DNA of 64,000 bases from Microbulbifer marinus (GCF_900107725.1 NZ_FNQO01000001.1:372001-436000); one strand, 5' to 3'. Shown: positions 18,821 through 28,770, counted from the first letter of the stretch. Made by a program: numbers and translations. Notes: generated by a model not told the origin, from the letters alone.

Positions 18821-19576
18821 ATGAACAGCCAAGTGGAAATAAATACCGATCAGGCAACACCTGCGGAGTCCGGCGCCAATGGCGCAGTGCTGGCTTGCCG
18901 TCAGCTACGCAAGAGTTATCGCCAGGGCAACAACGAACTCGAAGTGCTGCGCGGCGTAGAGCTGGAAGTAAAACGCGGCGAGAAGCTGGCGATTGTCGGT
19001 GCTTCCGGTTCCGGCAAATCGACACTGCTGAATCTCCTCGGCGGTCTGGATACGCCCACGTCTGGCGAAGTCTGGGTGGCCGGGGAGAATCTGGCCAGCC
19101 TGAACGCCAACGAGCGCGGCTGGCTGCGCAACAGCAGTCTCGGCTTCGTGTATCAGTTTCACCACCTGCTGGGCGAATTTTCCGCGCTGGAAAACGTGGC
19201 CATGCCGCTGCTGATCGGCAAGCAATCGGTCGCCAGTGCACGCGAGGAAGCCAGGGCAATGCTGCAGGCCGTCGGCCTCGGTGAGCGCCTCACGCACAAG
19301 CCCTCGCAACTCTCCGGCGGCGAGCGCCAGCGGGTCGCGATTGCGCGGGCCCTGGTGACCCGGCCGGCCTGCGTGCTGATGGATGAACCCACCGGTAACC
19401 TGGACCGCGCTACTGCCAGAGAAATTCACAAGCTGATGGACAAACTGAATCAGGAGATGGGCATCAGCTTCGTGATCGTCACCCACGATCCGGATCTGGC
19501 CGCGGCGCTGGATCGGTGTCTGCACCTGATCGACGGCAAGCTGGAACGCGACTGGCACGAGGGCGATCGTGTTTAG
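18821..19576 (+). CDS. lolD: Lipoprotein-releasing ABC transporter ATPase LolD
   Basis: A 251-residue ATPase that powers LolCE. Walker A is GASGSGKST, the signature [15 protein letters not shown], and Walker [12 protein letters not shown]. The ATG at 18821 is preferred to a TTG three bases upstream. The ribosome site is weak (AGATAG region). The end overlaps lolE by eight bases, so LolD and LolE synthesis is likely coupled. Confidence 0.96.
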   Translation: MNSQVEINTDQATPAESGANGAVLACRQLRKSYRQGNNELEVLRGVELEVKRGEKLAIVGASGSGKSTLLNLLGGLDTPTSGEVWVAGENLASLNANERGWLRNSSLGFVYQFHHLLGEFSALENVAMPLLIGKQSVASAREEARAMLQAVGLGERLTHKPSQLSGGERQRVAIARALVTRPACVLMDEPTGNLDRATAREIHKLMDKLNQEMGISFVIVTHDPDLAAALDRCLHLIDGKLERDWHEGDRV

Positions 19577-20831
19577 GCCACTGCCCGCGTTTATCGGCCT
19601 GCGTTACGCGGGGGCCCAGCGCCACAGCGAAGATTCCGCTGGTCTGGTGTCGTTTATCTCTGGTCTGTCGATGGTGGGGCTGATTCTCGGCGTGGCGCTG
19701 ATGATCGTCGTGATGTCGGTCATGAACGGATTCGACCGCGAATTGCGCGAGCGCATCCTCGGCATAATGCCCCACGCGACCATCTACAACTCTGCCCCCG
19801 ACATCGACTGGCCCGCGCTGCGCGACCAGCTGGCGGCAGATCCGGAGGTGGTGGCAGCGGCAGAGGTGTGGCAGGTCAACGCGCTGGCACGCAAGGGCAG
19901 GGAAGTGACGCCGCTGCTGGTGCAGGGGGTCAATCCGGGCACCATCGTCGAGGTGTCGAACATTGGCGAATTTCTCGATCCCGAGGCATTCGCCGCGCTC
20001 GCTGACTCGACCGAAGCCGGCGTCATCCTCGGCCGCGGTATCGCGGAGAAGCTCGGTATCGAGGAGGGCGAGCACCTCTCCCTGATAGTGCCGAACAGCG
20101 ACAGCGATGACGGCGGCCGCCGCGCGGCGCGCCTGGCGGGCTTCAAGGTCACCGACATCTTCCACTCGGGTACCGCACTGGATCACTCCCTGGCACTGGT
20201 GTCCTGGTCCCAGGCCCAGGCCCTGGCCGGCGGCAGTGGCGGCGCGGGCATACAACTGCGGCTGCAGGAAATGCTGCAGGCCAACTGGATCATGCGCCGT
20301 CTGCTTGGCGATCTGCCGGCACAGGACTTCTATGGCAGCGACTGGAGCAGCACCCACGGCAACCTCTATCAGGCGATCCAGATGTCGCGCAATCTGGTGG
20401 GGCTGCTGGTGTTGCTGATTATCGCCATCGCCGCCTTCAACGTGGTGTCGACCCTGGTAATGGTGGTGATCGACAAGCACAGCGATATCGCCATCCTGCG
20501 CACCATGGGGGCCAGTACCCGTGAGATTCTGCTGACGTTTGTCAGCCAGGGTGCGCTGGTGGGGCTTGTCGGCGCCGTGGTCGGCGGGCTGTTGGGCGTG
20601 CTCGGCTCGCTGACGGTCACCGACCTGGTCGCGGGGCTGGAATCGGCATTCGGCATCCAGTTCCTGAAATCCGATGTCTACCCGGTGGATTACCTGCCGT
20701 CCGAATTGCAGTGGCCCGATGTGGCGCTGGTGGTGGGAGCGGGTTTCCTGCTGAGCCTGCTGGCGACCCTGTACCCGGCGCTACAGGCGAGCCGCGTACA
20801 GCCGGCGGCGGCCCTGCGCAACGAACAGTGA
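19569..20831 (+). CDS. lolE: Lipoprotein-releasing ABC transporter permease LolE
   Basis: A 420-residue permease homologous to the preceding Lol[15 protein letters not shown] start, first helix [19 protein letters not shown], a periplasmic domain, then three C-terminal helices. LolC and LolE names cannot be separated with certainty from sequence alone; the order C-D-E is used. The GTG at 19569 lies inside the lolD end and is preceded by CACGAGGG. It is convergent with the DUF2062 gene across 84 bases that hold a 7-bp hairpin (20859-20876). Confidence 0.93.
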   Translation: MFRPLPAFIGLRYAGAQRHSEDSAGLVSFISGLSMVGLILGVALMIVVMSVMNGFDRELRERILGIMPHATIYNSAPDIDWPALRDQLAADPEVVAAAEVWQVNALARKGREVTPLLVQGVNPGTIVEVSNIGEFLDPEAFAALADSTEAGVILGRGIAEKLGIEEGEHLSLIVPNSDSDDGGRRAARLAGFKVTDIFHSGTALDHSLALVSWSQAQALAGGSGGAGIQLRLQEMLQANWIMRRLLGDLPAQDFYGSDWSSTHGNLYQAIQMSRNLVGLLVLLIIAIAAFNVVSTLVMVVIDKHSDIAILRTMGASTREILLTFVSQGALVGLVGAVVGGLLGVLGSLTVTDLVAGLESAFGIQFLKSDVYPVDYLPSELQWPDVALVVGAGFLLSLLATLYPALQASRVQPAAALRNEQ

Positions 20832-20915
20832 TCGATCTAAAAGGCTATTGGTGAAACTGCGGCCGATACCGGCCGCGCTGGCGCTTCCGACGTGTGGCCG
20901 GTGACGTGAATTCGT

Positions 20916-21440
20916 TTAACTGGTGATCGAGCGGCGCTGCAGGCGCAGCTTCCAGCGCTTCACCACATGCCAGCGCCACAGCGCCTGCATCGAAAAGTAC
21001 GACACGGCGGCAAAGAAGATGCCGGCCAGCAGTGAGCCGAAGAACAGCGGCAGCCAGATTTTCCCAACCTCTTCAGTCAGCCATTCCCACGACAGCTCAA
21101 TACGGAAATCCAGAGGCGGCGTGCCCAGGATCCAGGCACCCAGCTTGTAGGTGCTGTAGAAGATCGCCGGCATCGTGACCGGGTTGCTGATCCACACCAG
21201 AATCATCGACAGCGGCAGGTTGCAGCGGAACCAGAGGGCCAGCAGGGCGGCGATGATCATCTGGCCGGGCAGCGGCAGGAAACTGGTGAAGACGCCGACG
21301 GCGAATGCCACGGATACCGAATGCCGGTTGAGGTGGAATAGGTTGGGGTCGTGCAGCAGAGTACCGAGGAACTTCAGGCCGCCTTTGGCGCGAACCTGCT
21401 CGGGTGTTGGCAGCCATCGCCTGATAATACTCTTCGGCAT
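20916..21440 (-). CDS. DUF2062 domain membrane protein
   Basis: A 174-residue protein with the DUF2062 pattern: HRHSV-like NRHSVSVAFAVGVFTSFLPL near residue 50, then PGQMIIAALLALWFR, ISNPVTMPAIFYSTYKLG and a C-terminal helix pair. Function is unknown; members are small inner-membrane proteins that sit beside comEC and lolCDE in many gammaproteobacteria. The ATG at 21438-21440 starts MPKSIIRRWLPTPEQV, the usual N-terminus; a reading up to 21599 adds unlikely sequence. In Pseudomonas its neighbour is comEC, which here is 30 kb away. Confidence 0.88.
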   Translation of the reverse strand: MPKSIIRRWLPTPEQVRAKGGLKFLGTLLHDPNLFHLNRHSVSVAFAVGVFTSFLPLPGQMIIAALLALWFRCNLPLSMILVWISNPVTMPAIFYSTYKLGAWILGTPPLDFRIELSWEWLTEEVGKIWLPLFFGSLLAGIFFAAVSYFSMQALWRWHVVKRWKLRLQRRSITS

Positions 21441-21648
21441 AACTCTGTTTACCCGGGTACCGGCAAGCCTTGGACAGTGTCGCTCGTGAAACTGGGAAGA
21501 AATTTCGGCGACGGGACTTTCCGCGCTGCCCTCGAATAAGCATAGAGTGCTCGAGCAGTCGGAGCACGGACGTACCGGCGCCGGCGCTATTATGCCCACT
21601 TAGCGGGCACAAGACTACCGCTCCACAAGAAGTCAGCTTTTTCGACGG

Positions 21649-21660
21649 ATTGTCAACACT
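21649..21660 (+). promoter_or_regulatory. Possible upstream operator for the GntR regulator
   Basis: ATTGTCAACACT matches the perfect palindrome at 21722-21733 at 10 of 12 positions. The two boxes are 73 bases apart start to start, near seven helical turns, so a looped repressor is possible. A TTGACT that could serve as a -35 lies between them at 21679-21684, without a convincing -10. Confidence 0.35.
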
Positions 21661-21721
21661 TGTGCGGCTAAGGTCTAGTTGACTGGCTAATTGGACTCGT
21701 TTAAGGTCGCTTCTCAACAAT

Positions 21722-21733
21722 ATTGTCGACAAT
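21722..21733 (+). promoter_or_regulatory. Palindromic operator in front of the prp regulator
   Basis: ATTGTCGACAAT is a perfect 12-base palindrome ending 27 bases before the preferred start of the GntR gene. Its TTGT-N2-ACAA form is the type bound by FadR-subfamily GntR dimers. Its place suggests autoregulation and control of prpBC-acnD-prpF. Confidence 0.5.
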
Positions 21734-21760
21734 CTGTAAGCGGTGCGGGAGAAGTTGACG

Positions 21761-22444
21761 TTGGAAGGCGAACAACTGCAGGCAATAGAGACAAGCCAGA
21801 GCCTGGCCGAGCGCCTGTTCGTGACCCTGCGCGGCGAAATCGTCGAAGGACAGATCGCCGCCGGCACCAAAATCAGCGAACCGGAGCTGGCGCGGCGCTT
21901 CAACGCGAGCCGCGGCAGCCTGCGCGAGGCCCTGATGCGGCTCGAGTCTTTGGGGCTGTTGGAGCGCCGTGTGAATGTCGGCGCCCGCGTGGTCGAGTTG
22001 AGTGAGCGCGGTCTGCTCGACCTTTATGAAGTGCGCGAAGCACTCGAGGGTATGGCCTGCCGTCTCGCAGCCCAGTACCACACCGACGAAGACCTGACTG
22101 AACTGCGCCAGATGCTCGCCCACCACGAGAAGCAGGAAGGATTGCAGGCGGGCCAGGCCTATTTCCAGCCAGAAGGCGATTTCGATTTCCATTTCCGTAT
22201 TGTGCAGGCTTCCAAAAACGATCTGCTGATCGACACGCTGTGCAATCGTCTCTATTACCGGGTGCGCATGTACCGCTACCAGCTGGGTATGGCGAGTCCG
22301 CGCGCAAAGCGTGCCTTCCGGGAACACAGTCACATTATTGAAGCCATCGAAGCAGGGGATGGTGAGCTGGCGGAGCTGTTGATGCGCCGGCATATCCGCG
22401 CTTCGCGAAACAACATTGAAAAGAAACTAACGAGAGATCACTGA
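21761..22444 (+). CDS. GntR family (FadR/FCD) regulator of propionate catabolism
   Basis: A 227-residue regulator. The winged helix covers about residues 12-78 ([20 protein letters not shown] is the recognition region), followed by an all-helical FCD ligand domain with metal-binding-type residues. It stands directly before prpB, as the GntR gene does in the Pseudomonas prp cluster, so it is probably the 2-methylcitrate-responsive repressor. The TTG at 21761 is preferred because GGAGAA lies six bases upstream; a GTG at 21743 would add six residues but has no ribosome site. Eight bases separate it from prpB. Confidence 0.88.
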   Translation: MEGEQLQAIETSQSLAERLFVTLRGEIVEGQIAAGTKISEPELARRFNASRGSLREALMRLESLGLLERRVNVGARVVELSERGLLDLYEVREALEGMACRLAAQYHTDEDLTELRQMLAHHEKQEGLQAGQAYFQPEGDFDFHFRIVQASKNDLLIDTLCNRLYYRVRMYRYQLGMASPRAKRAFREHSHIIEAIEAGDGELAELLMRRHIRASRNNIEKKLTRDH

Positions 22445-22452
22445 GGTCGTCT

Positions 22453-23331
22453 ATGAGCCAGAAGCTTTCCGCCGGCGCGCGTTTCCGCCGCGCCCTCGCC
22501 GAAAACCAACCCCTGCAGGTGGTCGGTACCATCAATGCCTACACGGCCATGATGGCCGAGCGCATCGGCCACAAGGCGATCTACCTGTCTGGTGCCGGCG
22601 TTGCGAATGCGTCCTATGGTCTGCCCGACCTGGGCATGACCAGCCTCGAGAATGTACTGGAAGATGTGCGCCGTATCACCGCAGCCAGCGAACTGCCACT
22701 GCTGGTGGATATCGACACTGGCTGGGGCGGTGCCTTCAATATCGCCCGCACCATCAAGGAAATGATCCGTGCCGGTGCTGCGGCAGTACATATCGAAGAC
22801 CAGGTGGCGCAGAAGCGCTGCGGTCATCGCCCGAACAAGGAGATTGTCTCCAAAGAGGAGATGGTTGACCGCATCAAGGCCGCGGTCGACGCGCGCACTG
22901 ACGACGACTTCTTCATCATGGCCCGCACCGATTCTTTTGCTCAGGAAGGACTGGAAGCTGCCATCGATCGCGCCCAGGCCTGCATTGAAGCCGGCGCCGA
23001 CGGTATCTTTGCCGAAGCGGTTACCGAGCTGGAGCACTACCGCGCATTCAAGGACGCGCTGAATGTGCCGATCCTTGCCAATATCACCGAGTTCGGAAAA
23101 ACCAAGCTATACAACAAGGCGGAACTGGCAGAGTCTGGTGCCGATATGGTGCTGTACCCGCTGTCTGCCTTCCGTGCCATGAACAAGGCCGCTGAGAATG
23201 TGTACACCAGCATTCTGGAAAACGGTGACCAGCAGGCGGTGGTCGACACCATGCAGACCCGCGCGGAACTGTATGACTACCTGAATTACCACGAGTTTGA
23301 AGACAAGCTCGACGCCTTGTTTAAAAAGTAA
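22453..23331 (+). CDS. prpB: 2-methylisocitrate lyase
   Basis: A 292-residue enzyme of the isocitrate lyase/PEP mutase family that splits 2-methylisocitrate into pyruvate and succinate. Seen: the active-site loop [10 protein letters not shown] with its catalytic cysteine near residue 120, and the metal-binding DIDTGWGG and HIEDQ segments. A GAGG ribosome site precedes the ATG. It starts the enzyme part of the prp operon. A REP-like element lies downstream, before prpC. Confidence 0.97.
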   Translation: MSQKLSAGARFRRALAENQPLQVVGTINAYTAMMAERIGHKAIYLSGAGVANASYGLPDLGMTSLENVLEDVRRITAASELPLLVDIDTGWGGAFNIARTIKEMIRAGAAAVHIEDQVAQKRCGHRPNKEIVSKEEMVDRIKAAVDARTDDDFFIMARTDSFAQEGLEAAIDRAQACIEAGADGIFAEAVTELEHYRAFKDALNVPILANITEFGKTKLYNKAELAESGADMVLYPLSAFRAMNKAAENVYTSILENGDQQAVVDTMQTRAELYDYLNYHEFEDKLDALFKK

Positions 23332-23371
23332 GTGATCAAGAAGTAACACGAATTCAACTTTGTACCCACCG

Positions 23372-23397
23372 CCATCCCGGCGTAGGCCGGGATCCAG
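23372..23397 (+). repeat. REP-like palindromic repeat, single copy
   Basis: CATCCCGGCGTAGGCCGGGATCCAG: ATCCCGGC (23374-23381) pairs with GCCGGGAT (23386-23393) around GTAG. The same unit recurs as inverted pairs at 24623-24698 and 50573-50640. It lies between prpB and prpC and could tune mRNA stability. Confidence 0.85.
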
Positions 23398-23483
23398 TAG
23401 AAGTTGCCGCAAGGCGCATTGCTGGATGTTGGATCGAGTCCGGCATGGCGAAGTAAAAACTTAAATTGATAGGGGAATTAACG

Positions 23484-24611
23484 ATGGCAGAGAAAAAAGT
23501 TGGTGGTGCAGGCCTGCGTGGTCAAGTCGCCGGTAAAACCGCACTGTCCACCGTCGGCAAATCCGGCTCCGGCCTGACTTACCGCGGCTACGACGTCAAA
23601 GACCTGGCGGAAAACTGTGAGTTCGAAGAAGTAGCCTATCTGATTTTCTACGGCGAGTTGCCCACCAAGGCACAGCTGGCCGACTACAAAGGCGTACTGA
23701 AAGGCATGCGCGGCCTGCCGCAGGCGCTGAAGGAAGTTCTCGAGCGCATCCCTGCCGACGCCCACCCGATGGACGTAATGCGCACCGGCTGCTCCATGCT
23801 GGGCAACCTGGAGGGCGAGGAGTCCTTCGACGAGCAGCAGGATCGCGCCAACCGCCTGCTGGCCGCTTTCCCGTCCATCATCTGCTACTGGTACCGCTTC
23901 AGCCACGACGGTGTGCGCATCGAGACCGAGACCGATGACGATTCCATTGGCGGCCACTTCCTGCACATGCTGCGCGACGAGAAGCCGAACGACCTGCACG
24001 AGCAGGTCATGAATGTTTCCCTGATCCTGTATGCCGAGCACGAGTTCAACGCATCTACCTTTACCGCGCGCGTCTGTGCCTCCACTTTGTCCGACCTGTT
24101 CAGCTGCATCACCGGTGCTATCGGCTCCCTGCGCGGCCCGCTGCACGGCGGCGCCAACGAGGCGGCGATGGAACTGATCGAGCGTTTCTCTTCGCCGGAC
24201 GAGGCAGAGAAAGAACTGCTCGGCATGCTGGAGCGCAAGGAAAAGATCATGGGCTTCGGCCACGCGGTCTACACCGAATCCGATCCGCGCAACGCCATCA
24301 TCAAGCAGTGGTCCGAAAAGCTGGCCGCAGACGTCGGCGACGACGTGCTGTACCCGGTTTCCGTGCGCTGCGAAGAAGTTATGTGGCGCGAGAAGAAGCT
24401 GTTCTGTAACGCGGACTTCTTCCACGCTTCCGCGTACCACTTCATGGGCATCCCGACCAAGCTGTTCACACCGATCTTCGTAATGTCCCGCGTAACCGGC
24501 TGGGCAGCCCACGTGTTTGAGCAGCGCGCCGACAACCGCATCATCCGCCCGAGCGCGGAATATGTCGGTCCGGAACTGCGCAAGGTTGAGCCGATTGCCG
24601 AGCGCGGTTAA
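23484..24611 (+). CDS. prpC: 2-methylcitrate synthase
   Basis: A 375-residue citrate synthase family enzyme that condenses propionyl-CoA with oxaloacetate. Catalytic segments: LHGGANEAAM (His, near residue 222), GFGHAVYTESDPR (His) and the acidic residue region near ASAYHFMGIP. The short form (no N-terminal extension) and the prp context indicate methylcitrate rather than housekeeping citrate synthase. The ATG at 23484 follows AGGGGAA by six bases; an upstream in-frame start at 23466 is disfavoured. Confidence 0.95.
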   Translation: MAEKKVGGAGLRGQVAGKTALSTVGKSGSGLTYRGYDVKDLAENCEFEEVAYLIFYGELPTKAQLADYKGVLKGMRGLPQALKEVLERIPADAHPMDVMRTGCSMLGNLEGEESFDEQQDRANRLLAAFPSIICYWYRFSHDGVRIETETDDDSIGGHFLHMLRDEKPNDLHEQVMNVSLILYAEHEFNASTFTARVCASTLSDLFSCITGAIGSLRGPLHGGANEAAMELIERFSSPDEAEKELLGMLERKEKIMGFGHAVYTESDPRNAIIKQWSEKLAADVGDDVLYPVSVRCEEVMWREKKLFCNADFFHASAYHFMGIPTKLFTPIFVMSRVTGWAAHVFEQRADNRIIRPSAEYVGPELRKVEPIAERG

Positions 24612-24622
24612 TCCCCACTGCC

Positions 24623-24698
24623 GTCATCCCGGCGCAGGCCGGGATCCAGTGTGGTCGGAGAATCCGAGGAGCTGGATTCCGGCCTGCGCCGGAATGAC
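24623..24698 (+). repeat. Inverted pair of REP-like elements (BIME-like)
   Basis: GTCATCCCGGCGCAGGCCGG begins one unit (24623-24649), and its inverted partner CTGGATTCCGGCCTGCGCCG lies at 24672-24698. Each half can form its own hairpin and the two can pair together. It sits 12 bases after prpC. Confidence 0.9.
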
Positions 24699-24745
24699 GA
24701 CGAAGAGCTATGTAAGTTCGAAAAGAACACTGAACGCGATGCATA

Positions 24746-24857
24746 GCCCCTGATGCCGGTGGTCCTTTGCGGGACTGTCGGCCGGAGGGACCCGGCCGAC
24801 AAGCCTACAGGGATGTATTCACGGCGTGTCCCGCAAAGGACCACCGGCATCAGGGGC
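24746..24857 (+). repeat. Perfect 30-bp inverted repeat with a nested hairpin
   Basis: Bases 24746-24775 (GCCCCTGATGCCGGTGGTCC and on) are the exact reverse complement of 24828-24857. Inside, TGTCGGCCGG (24776-24785) pairs with CCGGCCGACA (24792-24801), leaving about 26 unpaired bases. The element fills most of the prpC-acnD gap and ends 38 bases before acnD. It encodes no protein. It may be a miniature mobile element or an RNA structure controlling acnD expression. Confidence 0.9.
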
Positions 24858-24895
24858 GCCACTGAGTTATCTTATTGCCCGCCCAAAGGCCCCGA

Positions 24896-27496
24896 ATGAA
24901 TACCGAATACCGCAAAAACCTCCCCGGCACGGATCTCGATTATTTCGACACCCGCGCTGCCGTCGACACCATCCAGCCCGGCGCCTACGCCAAGCTGCCG
25001 TACACCTCGCGTATTCTCGCGGAGAACCTGGTGCGCCGCTGTGAGCCGGAGCAGCTCACCGACGCGCTGAAGCAGATCATCGAGCGCAAGCGCGACCTGG
25101 ATTTCCCCTGGTTCCCCGCGCGTGTCGTCTGCCACGATATTCTCGGCCAGACCGCACTGGTGGACCTCGCCGGCCTGCGCGATGCCATCGCAGAGAAGGG
25201 CGGTGACCCGGCCAAAGTAAACCCGGTCGTGCCCACGCAGCTGATCGTCGATCATTCCCTGGCCGTCGAACACCCCGGTTTTGAAAAAGATGCGTTCGAA
25301 AAGAACCGCGCAGTGGAAGAGCGCCGCAACGAAGACCGCTTCCACTTCATCAACTGGACCAAGACCGCGTTCGAAAACGTCGACGTGATCCCGCCCGGCA
25401 ACGGCATCATGCACCAGATCAACCTGGAGAAAATGTCTCCGGTGGTGCAGCAAAAAGACGGCGTCGCCTTCCCGGATACCTGCGTCGGCACCGACAGCCA
25501 CACCCCGATGGTGGATGCGCTCGGCGTCATCTCCGTCGGCGTGGGTGGCCTCGAAGCCGAGAGCGTCATGCTCGGCCGCGCATCCTACATGCGCCTGCCC
25601 GATATCGTCGGCGTCGAGCTGATCGGCAAACTGCAGCCCGGCATCACCGGAACCGACATGGTTCTGGCCCTGACCGAATTCCTGCGCCGCGAGCGCGTGG
25701 TCGGCGCCTACCTGGAATTCTTCGGCGAGGGCGCCTCCAGCCTGAGCCTGGGCGACCGCGCCACCATCGCCAACATGACGCCCGAATACGGCGCCACCGC
25801 CGGCATGTTCGCCATCGACGAGCAGACCATCGACTACCTGAAACTCACCGGCCGCGACGACGAGCAGGTAGCTTTGGTGGAGAGATTCGCGAAAGAAACC
25901 GGCCTCTGGGCAGATAGCCTGAAAGATGCCGAATACGAGCGCGTACTCAAGTTCGACCTCTCCTCCGTTGGCCGCAACCTGGCCGGTCCGTCCAACCCGC
26001 ACGCACTGCTGCCGGTCTCCGAACTGGCTAATCGTGGCATTGCGAAGGAATGGGAAGAGAAAGAAGGCGAGATGCCGGACGGCGCGGTGATCATTGCCGC
26101 GATCACCAGCTGCACCAACACCAGCAACCCGCGCAACATGATTGCCGCGGGCCTGATTGCGCGCAACGCCAACAAGCTCGGCCTGACCCGCAAGCCCTGG
26201 GTAAAAACCTCCCTGGCACCGGGTTCCAAGACCGTAAAAATGTATCTGGAAGAGGCCGACCTGCTGCCGGAACTGCAGCAGCAGGGCTTCGACGTGGTCG
26301 CCTTTGCCTGCACCACCTGTAACGGCATGAGCGGCGCACTGGATCCGAAAATCCAGAAAGAAGTCATCGACCGCGACCTGTACGCCACTGCCGTACTGTC
26401 CGGCAACCGCAACTTCGACGGCCGTATCCATCCCTACGCCAAGCAGGCCTTCCTGGCTTCGCCGCCCCTGGTAGTCGCCTACGCCATTGCCGGCACCATC
26501 CGCTTCGATATCGAGAAAGACGTACTGGGCCACGACAAAGACGGCAACCCGGTCACCCTGAAAGATATCTGGCCGAGCGACGAAGAGATCGACGCGATCG
26601 TCAAGCAGAGCGTGAAGCCCGAGCAGTTCCGCGAGGTCTACATCCCGATGTTCGACCTGAACAAGGCGGAAGCAGAGAAGGGCGAGCCGCTGTACAACTG
26701 GCGCCCGCAGAGCACCTACATCCGCCGCCCGCCATATTGGGAAGGCGCTTTAGCGGGCGAGCGTGCGCTGAAAGGCATGCGCCCGCTGGCGGTGCTGGGT
26801 GACAACATCACCACCGACCACCTGTCGCCGTCCAACGCGATCCTGGCCAGCAGTGCCGCCGGTGAATACCTGGCGAAGATGGGCCTGCCGGAAGAGGACT
26901 TCAACTCGTACGCCACCCACCGCGGCGATCACCTCACCGCCCAGCGCGCCACCTTCGCCAACCCGAAGCTGTTGAACGAAATGGTGCGCGACGAAAACGG
27001 TGCAGTGAAGCAGGGCTCTCTGGCTCGTATCGAGCCGGAAGGCAAGGTCACCCGCATGTGGGAAGCTATTGAAACCTACATGGACCGCAAGCAGCCGCTG
27101 ATCATTATCGCCGGCGCCGACTACGGTCAGGGTTCCTCCCGCGACTGGGCTGCCAAGGGCGTGCGCCTGGCCGGTGTGGAAGCGATTGTGGCGGAAGGCT
27201 TCGAGCGAATTCACCGCACCAACCTGATCGGCATGGGCGTACTGCCGCTGGAATTCCAGCCCGGCACCACCCGCGAGACCCTGGGTATCGACGGTACTGA
27301 AACCTTCGACGTACTCGGCGACCGCACCCCGGGCGCAACCCTGACCCTGCTGATCCACCGCAAAGACGGCGAGACCGTAGAAGTACCGGTGAAATGCCGC
27401 CTGGATACCGCGGAAGAAGTCTCCATCTACGACGCCGGCGGTGTACTGCAGCGCTTCGCCAACGACTTCCTCGAAGCGGAGGGTGCTGCGCAATGA
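24896..27496 (+). CDS. acnD: Fe-S-dependent 2-methylcitrate dehydratase AcnD
   Basis: An 866-residue aconitase-family enzyme that dehydrates 2-methylcitrate to an isomer of 2-methylaconitate, which PrpF then converts for hydration. Cluster cysteines are seen in SCTNTSNPRNM and ACTTCNGMSGALDP; the C-terminal swivel domain has GADYGQGSSRDWAAKG. Adjacent prpF distinguishes it from AcnA. The ATG at 24896 starts MNTEYRKNLPGT, the usual AcnD N-terminus; a start at 24875 is less likely. The gene ends in an ATGA overlap with prpF. Confidence 0.96.
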   Translation: MNTEYRKNLPGTDLDYFDTRAAVDTIQPGAYAKLPYTSRILAENLVRRCEPEQLTDALKQIIERKRDLDFPWFPARVVCHDILGQTALVDLAGLRDAIAEKGGDPAKVNPVVPTQLIVDHSLAVEHPGFEKDAFEKNRAVEERRNEDRFHFINWTKTAFENVDVIPPGNGIMHQINLEKMSPVVQQKDGVAFPDTCVGTDSHTPMVDALGVISVGVGGLEAESVMLGRASYMRLPDIVGVELIGKLQPGITGTDMVLALTEFLRRERVVGAYLEFFGEGASSLSLGDRATIANMTPEYGATAGMFAIDEQTIDYLKLTGRDDEQVALVERFAKETGLWADSLKDAEYERVLKFDLSSVGRNLAGPSNPHALLPVSELANRGIAKEWEEKEGEMPDGAVIIAAITSCTNTSNPRNMIAAGLIARNANKLGLTRKPWVKTSLAPGSKTVKMYLEEADLLPELQQQGFDVVAFACTTCNGMSGALDPKIQKEVIDRDLYATAVLSGNRNFDGRIHPYAKQAFLASPPLVVAYAIAGTIRFDIEKDVLGHDKDGNPVTLKDIWPSDEEIDAIVKQSVKPEQFREVYIPMFDLNKAEAEKGEPLYNWRPQSTYIRRPPYWEGALAGERALKGMRPLAVLGDNITTDHLSPSNAILASSAAGEYLAKMGLPEEDFNSYATHRGDHLTAQRATFANPKLLNEMVRDENGAVKQGSLARIEPEGKVTRMWEAIETYMDRKQPLIIIAGADYGQGSSRDWAAKGVRLAGVEAIVAEGFERIHRTNLIGMGVLPLEFQPGTTRETLGIDGTETFDVLGDRTPGATLTLLIHRKDGETVEVPVKCRLDTAEEVSIYDAGGVLQRFANDFLEAEGAAQ

Positions 27497-28674
27497 CCGC
27501 TTTTGCTCCGCAAATAAAAGTGCCCGCCACCTACATGCGTGGCGGCACCAGCAAGGGCGTGTTCTTCCGCCTGCAGGACCTCCCGGAATCCGCGCAGGTA
27601 CCCGGCGAGGCCCGCGACAAGCTGCTGCTGCGGGTGATCGGCAGCCCCGATCCCTACGGCAAGCAGACCGACGGCATGGGCGGGGCCACCTCCAGCACCA
27701 GCAAGACCGTGATCCTGTCGAAGAGCGAGCAGCCGGAGCACGACGTGGATTACCTGTTCGGCCAGGTCTCCATCGACAAGCCGTTCGTGGACTGGTCCGG
27801 CAACTGCGGCAACCTCACTGCCGCCGTCGGTGCCTTCGCCATCAACAGCGGTTTTGTGGATGCAGCGCGCGTGCCAGAGAACGGTATCTGCACCGTGCGC
27901 ATCTGGCAGGCCAACATCAAGAAAACCATCATCGCCCACGTACCCATCACCAATGGGGAAGTGCAGGAGACCGGTGATTTCGAACTGGACGGCGTCACCT
28001 TTCCCGCGGCCGAAGTGCAGATCGAATTCATGGACCCGGCGGATGGAGAAGGGGCCATGTTCCCCACCGGCAACCTGGTGGACGATTTAGAGGTGCCGGG
28101 CGTCGGCACCCTGAAAGCCACCATGATCAACGCCGGTATCCCGACCATCTTCGTCAACGCTGCGGATATCGGTTACACCGGCACCGAACTGCAGGAAGCC
28201 ATCAACGGTGACGACAAGGCGCTGGCCATGTTCGAGACTATTCGTGCTTATGGTGCGAAGGCCATGGGCCTGATCGAAAAGGTGGAAGAGGCAGCCGCTC
28301 GCCAGCATACCCCCAAGGTCGCATTCGTCGCGGCACCCAAGGGCTATGCGGCCTCCAGTGGCAAGGAAGTGGCAGCGGGTGATATCGACCTGCTGGTGCG
28401 CGCCCTGTCCATGGGCAAACTGCACCACGCCATGATGGGCACTGCCGCCGTTGCCATCGGCACCGCCGCCGCCATTCCCGGCACCCTGGTTAATCTGGCA
28501 GCGGGGGGAGGGGAGCGCAATGCGGTGACTTTTGGCCATCCGTCCGGCACCCTGCGGGTCGGTGCGGAAGCGGAAATCGTCAACGGACAGTGGACGGCCA
28601 CCAAGGCCATTATGAGCCGCAGTGCGCGGATTCTGATGGAAGGTTGGGTGCGGGTGCCCGGAGACTGCTTCTAG
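27493..28674 (+). CDS. prpF: 2-methylaconitate cis-trans isomerase PrpF
   Basis: A 393-residue enzyme with the diaminopimelate-epimerase fold that works with AcnD. The start segment PATYMRGGTSKGVFFR is diagnostic; DWSGNCGNLTAAVGAFA and the C-terminal GHPSGTLRVG region are also typical. The ATG overlaps the acnD TGA. A longer reading from 27394 would run inside acnD and is rejected. A strong terminator follows, ending the regulator-proximal part of the prp cluster; prpD, normally next, lies 20 kb away. Confidence 0.96.
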   Translation: MTAFAPQIKVPATYMRGGTSKGVFFRLQDLPESAQVPGEARDKLLLRVIGSPDPYGKQTDGMGGATSSTSKTVILSKSEQPEHDVDYLFGQVSIDKPFVDWSGNCGNLTAAVGAFAINSGFVDAARVPENGICTVRIWQANIKKTIIAHVPITNGEVQETGDFELDGVTFPAAEVQIEFMDPADGEGAMFPTGNLVDDLEVPGVGTLKATMINAGIPTIFVNAADIGYTGTELQEAINGDDKALAMFETIRAYGAKAMGLIEKVEEAAARQHTPKVAFVAAPKGYAASSGKEVAAGDIDLLVRALSMGKLHHAMMGTAAVAIGTAAAIPGTLVNLAAGGGERNAVTFGHPSGTLRVGAEAEIVNGQWTATKAIMSRSARILMEGWVRVPGDCF

Positions 28675-28741
28675 TTCGCCTTGCAGTAAGATCTGCGAAT
28701 AGCGCTGAGTGGCGTTTAAGCGGATTTTGGAAGTTGAAAAA

Positions 28742-28770
28742 GCGAGTCTCAATTGGGGCTCGCTTTTTTT
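28742..28770 (+). terminator. Intrinsic terminator after prpF
   Basis: GCGAGTCTC (28742-28750) pairs with GGGGCTCGC (28755-28763), a 9-bp stem with two G-U pairs and loop AATT. It is followed by seven T (28764-28770) and preceded by an A-tract, so it may work in both directions. It ends the prpB-prpF transcript. Confidence 0.9.

Noticed and set aside
20859..20876. A 7-bp hairpin between lolE and the DUF2062 gene as a terminator
   Set aside because: The stem is short, there is no T-run on either side, and hairpins of this size are common by chance in GC-rich DNA.
24872..26533. A 553-codon minus-strand frame opposite acnD
   Set aside because: It is a shadow of acnD codon bias; the translation shows no domain and the plus-strand gene is secure.
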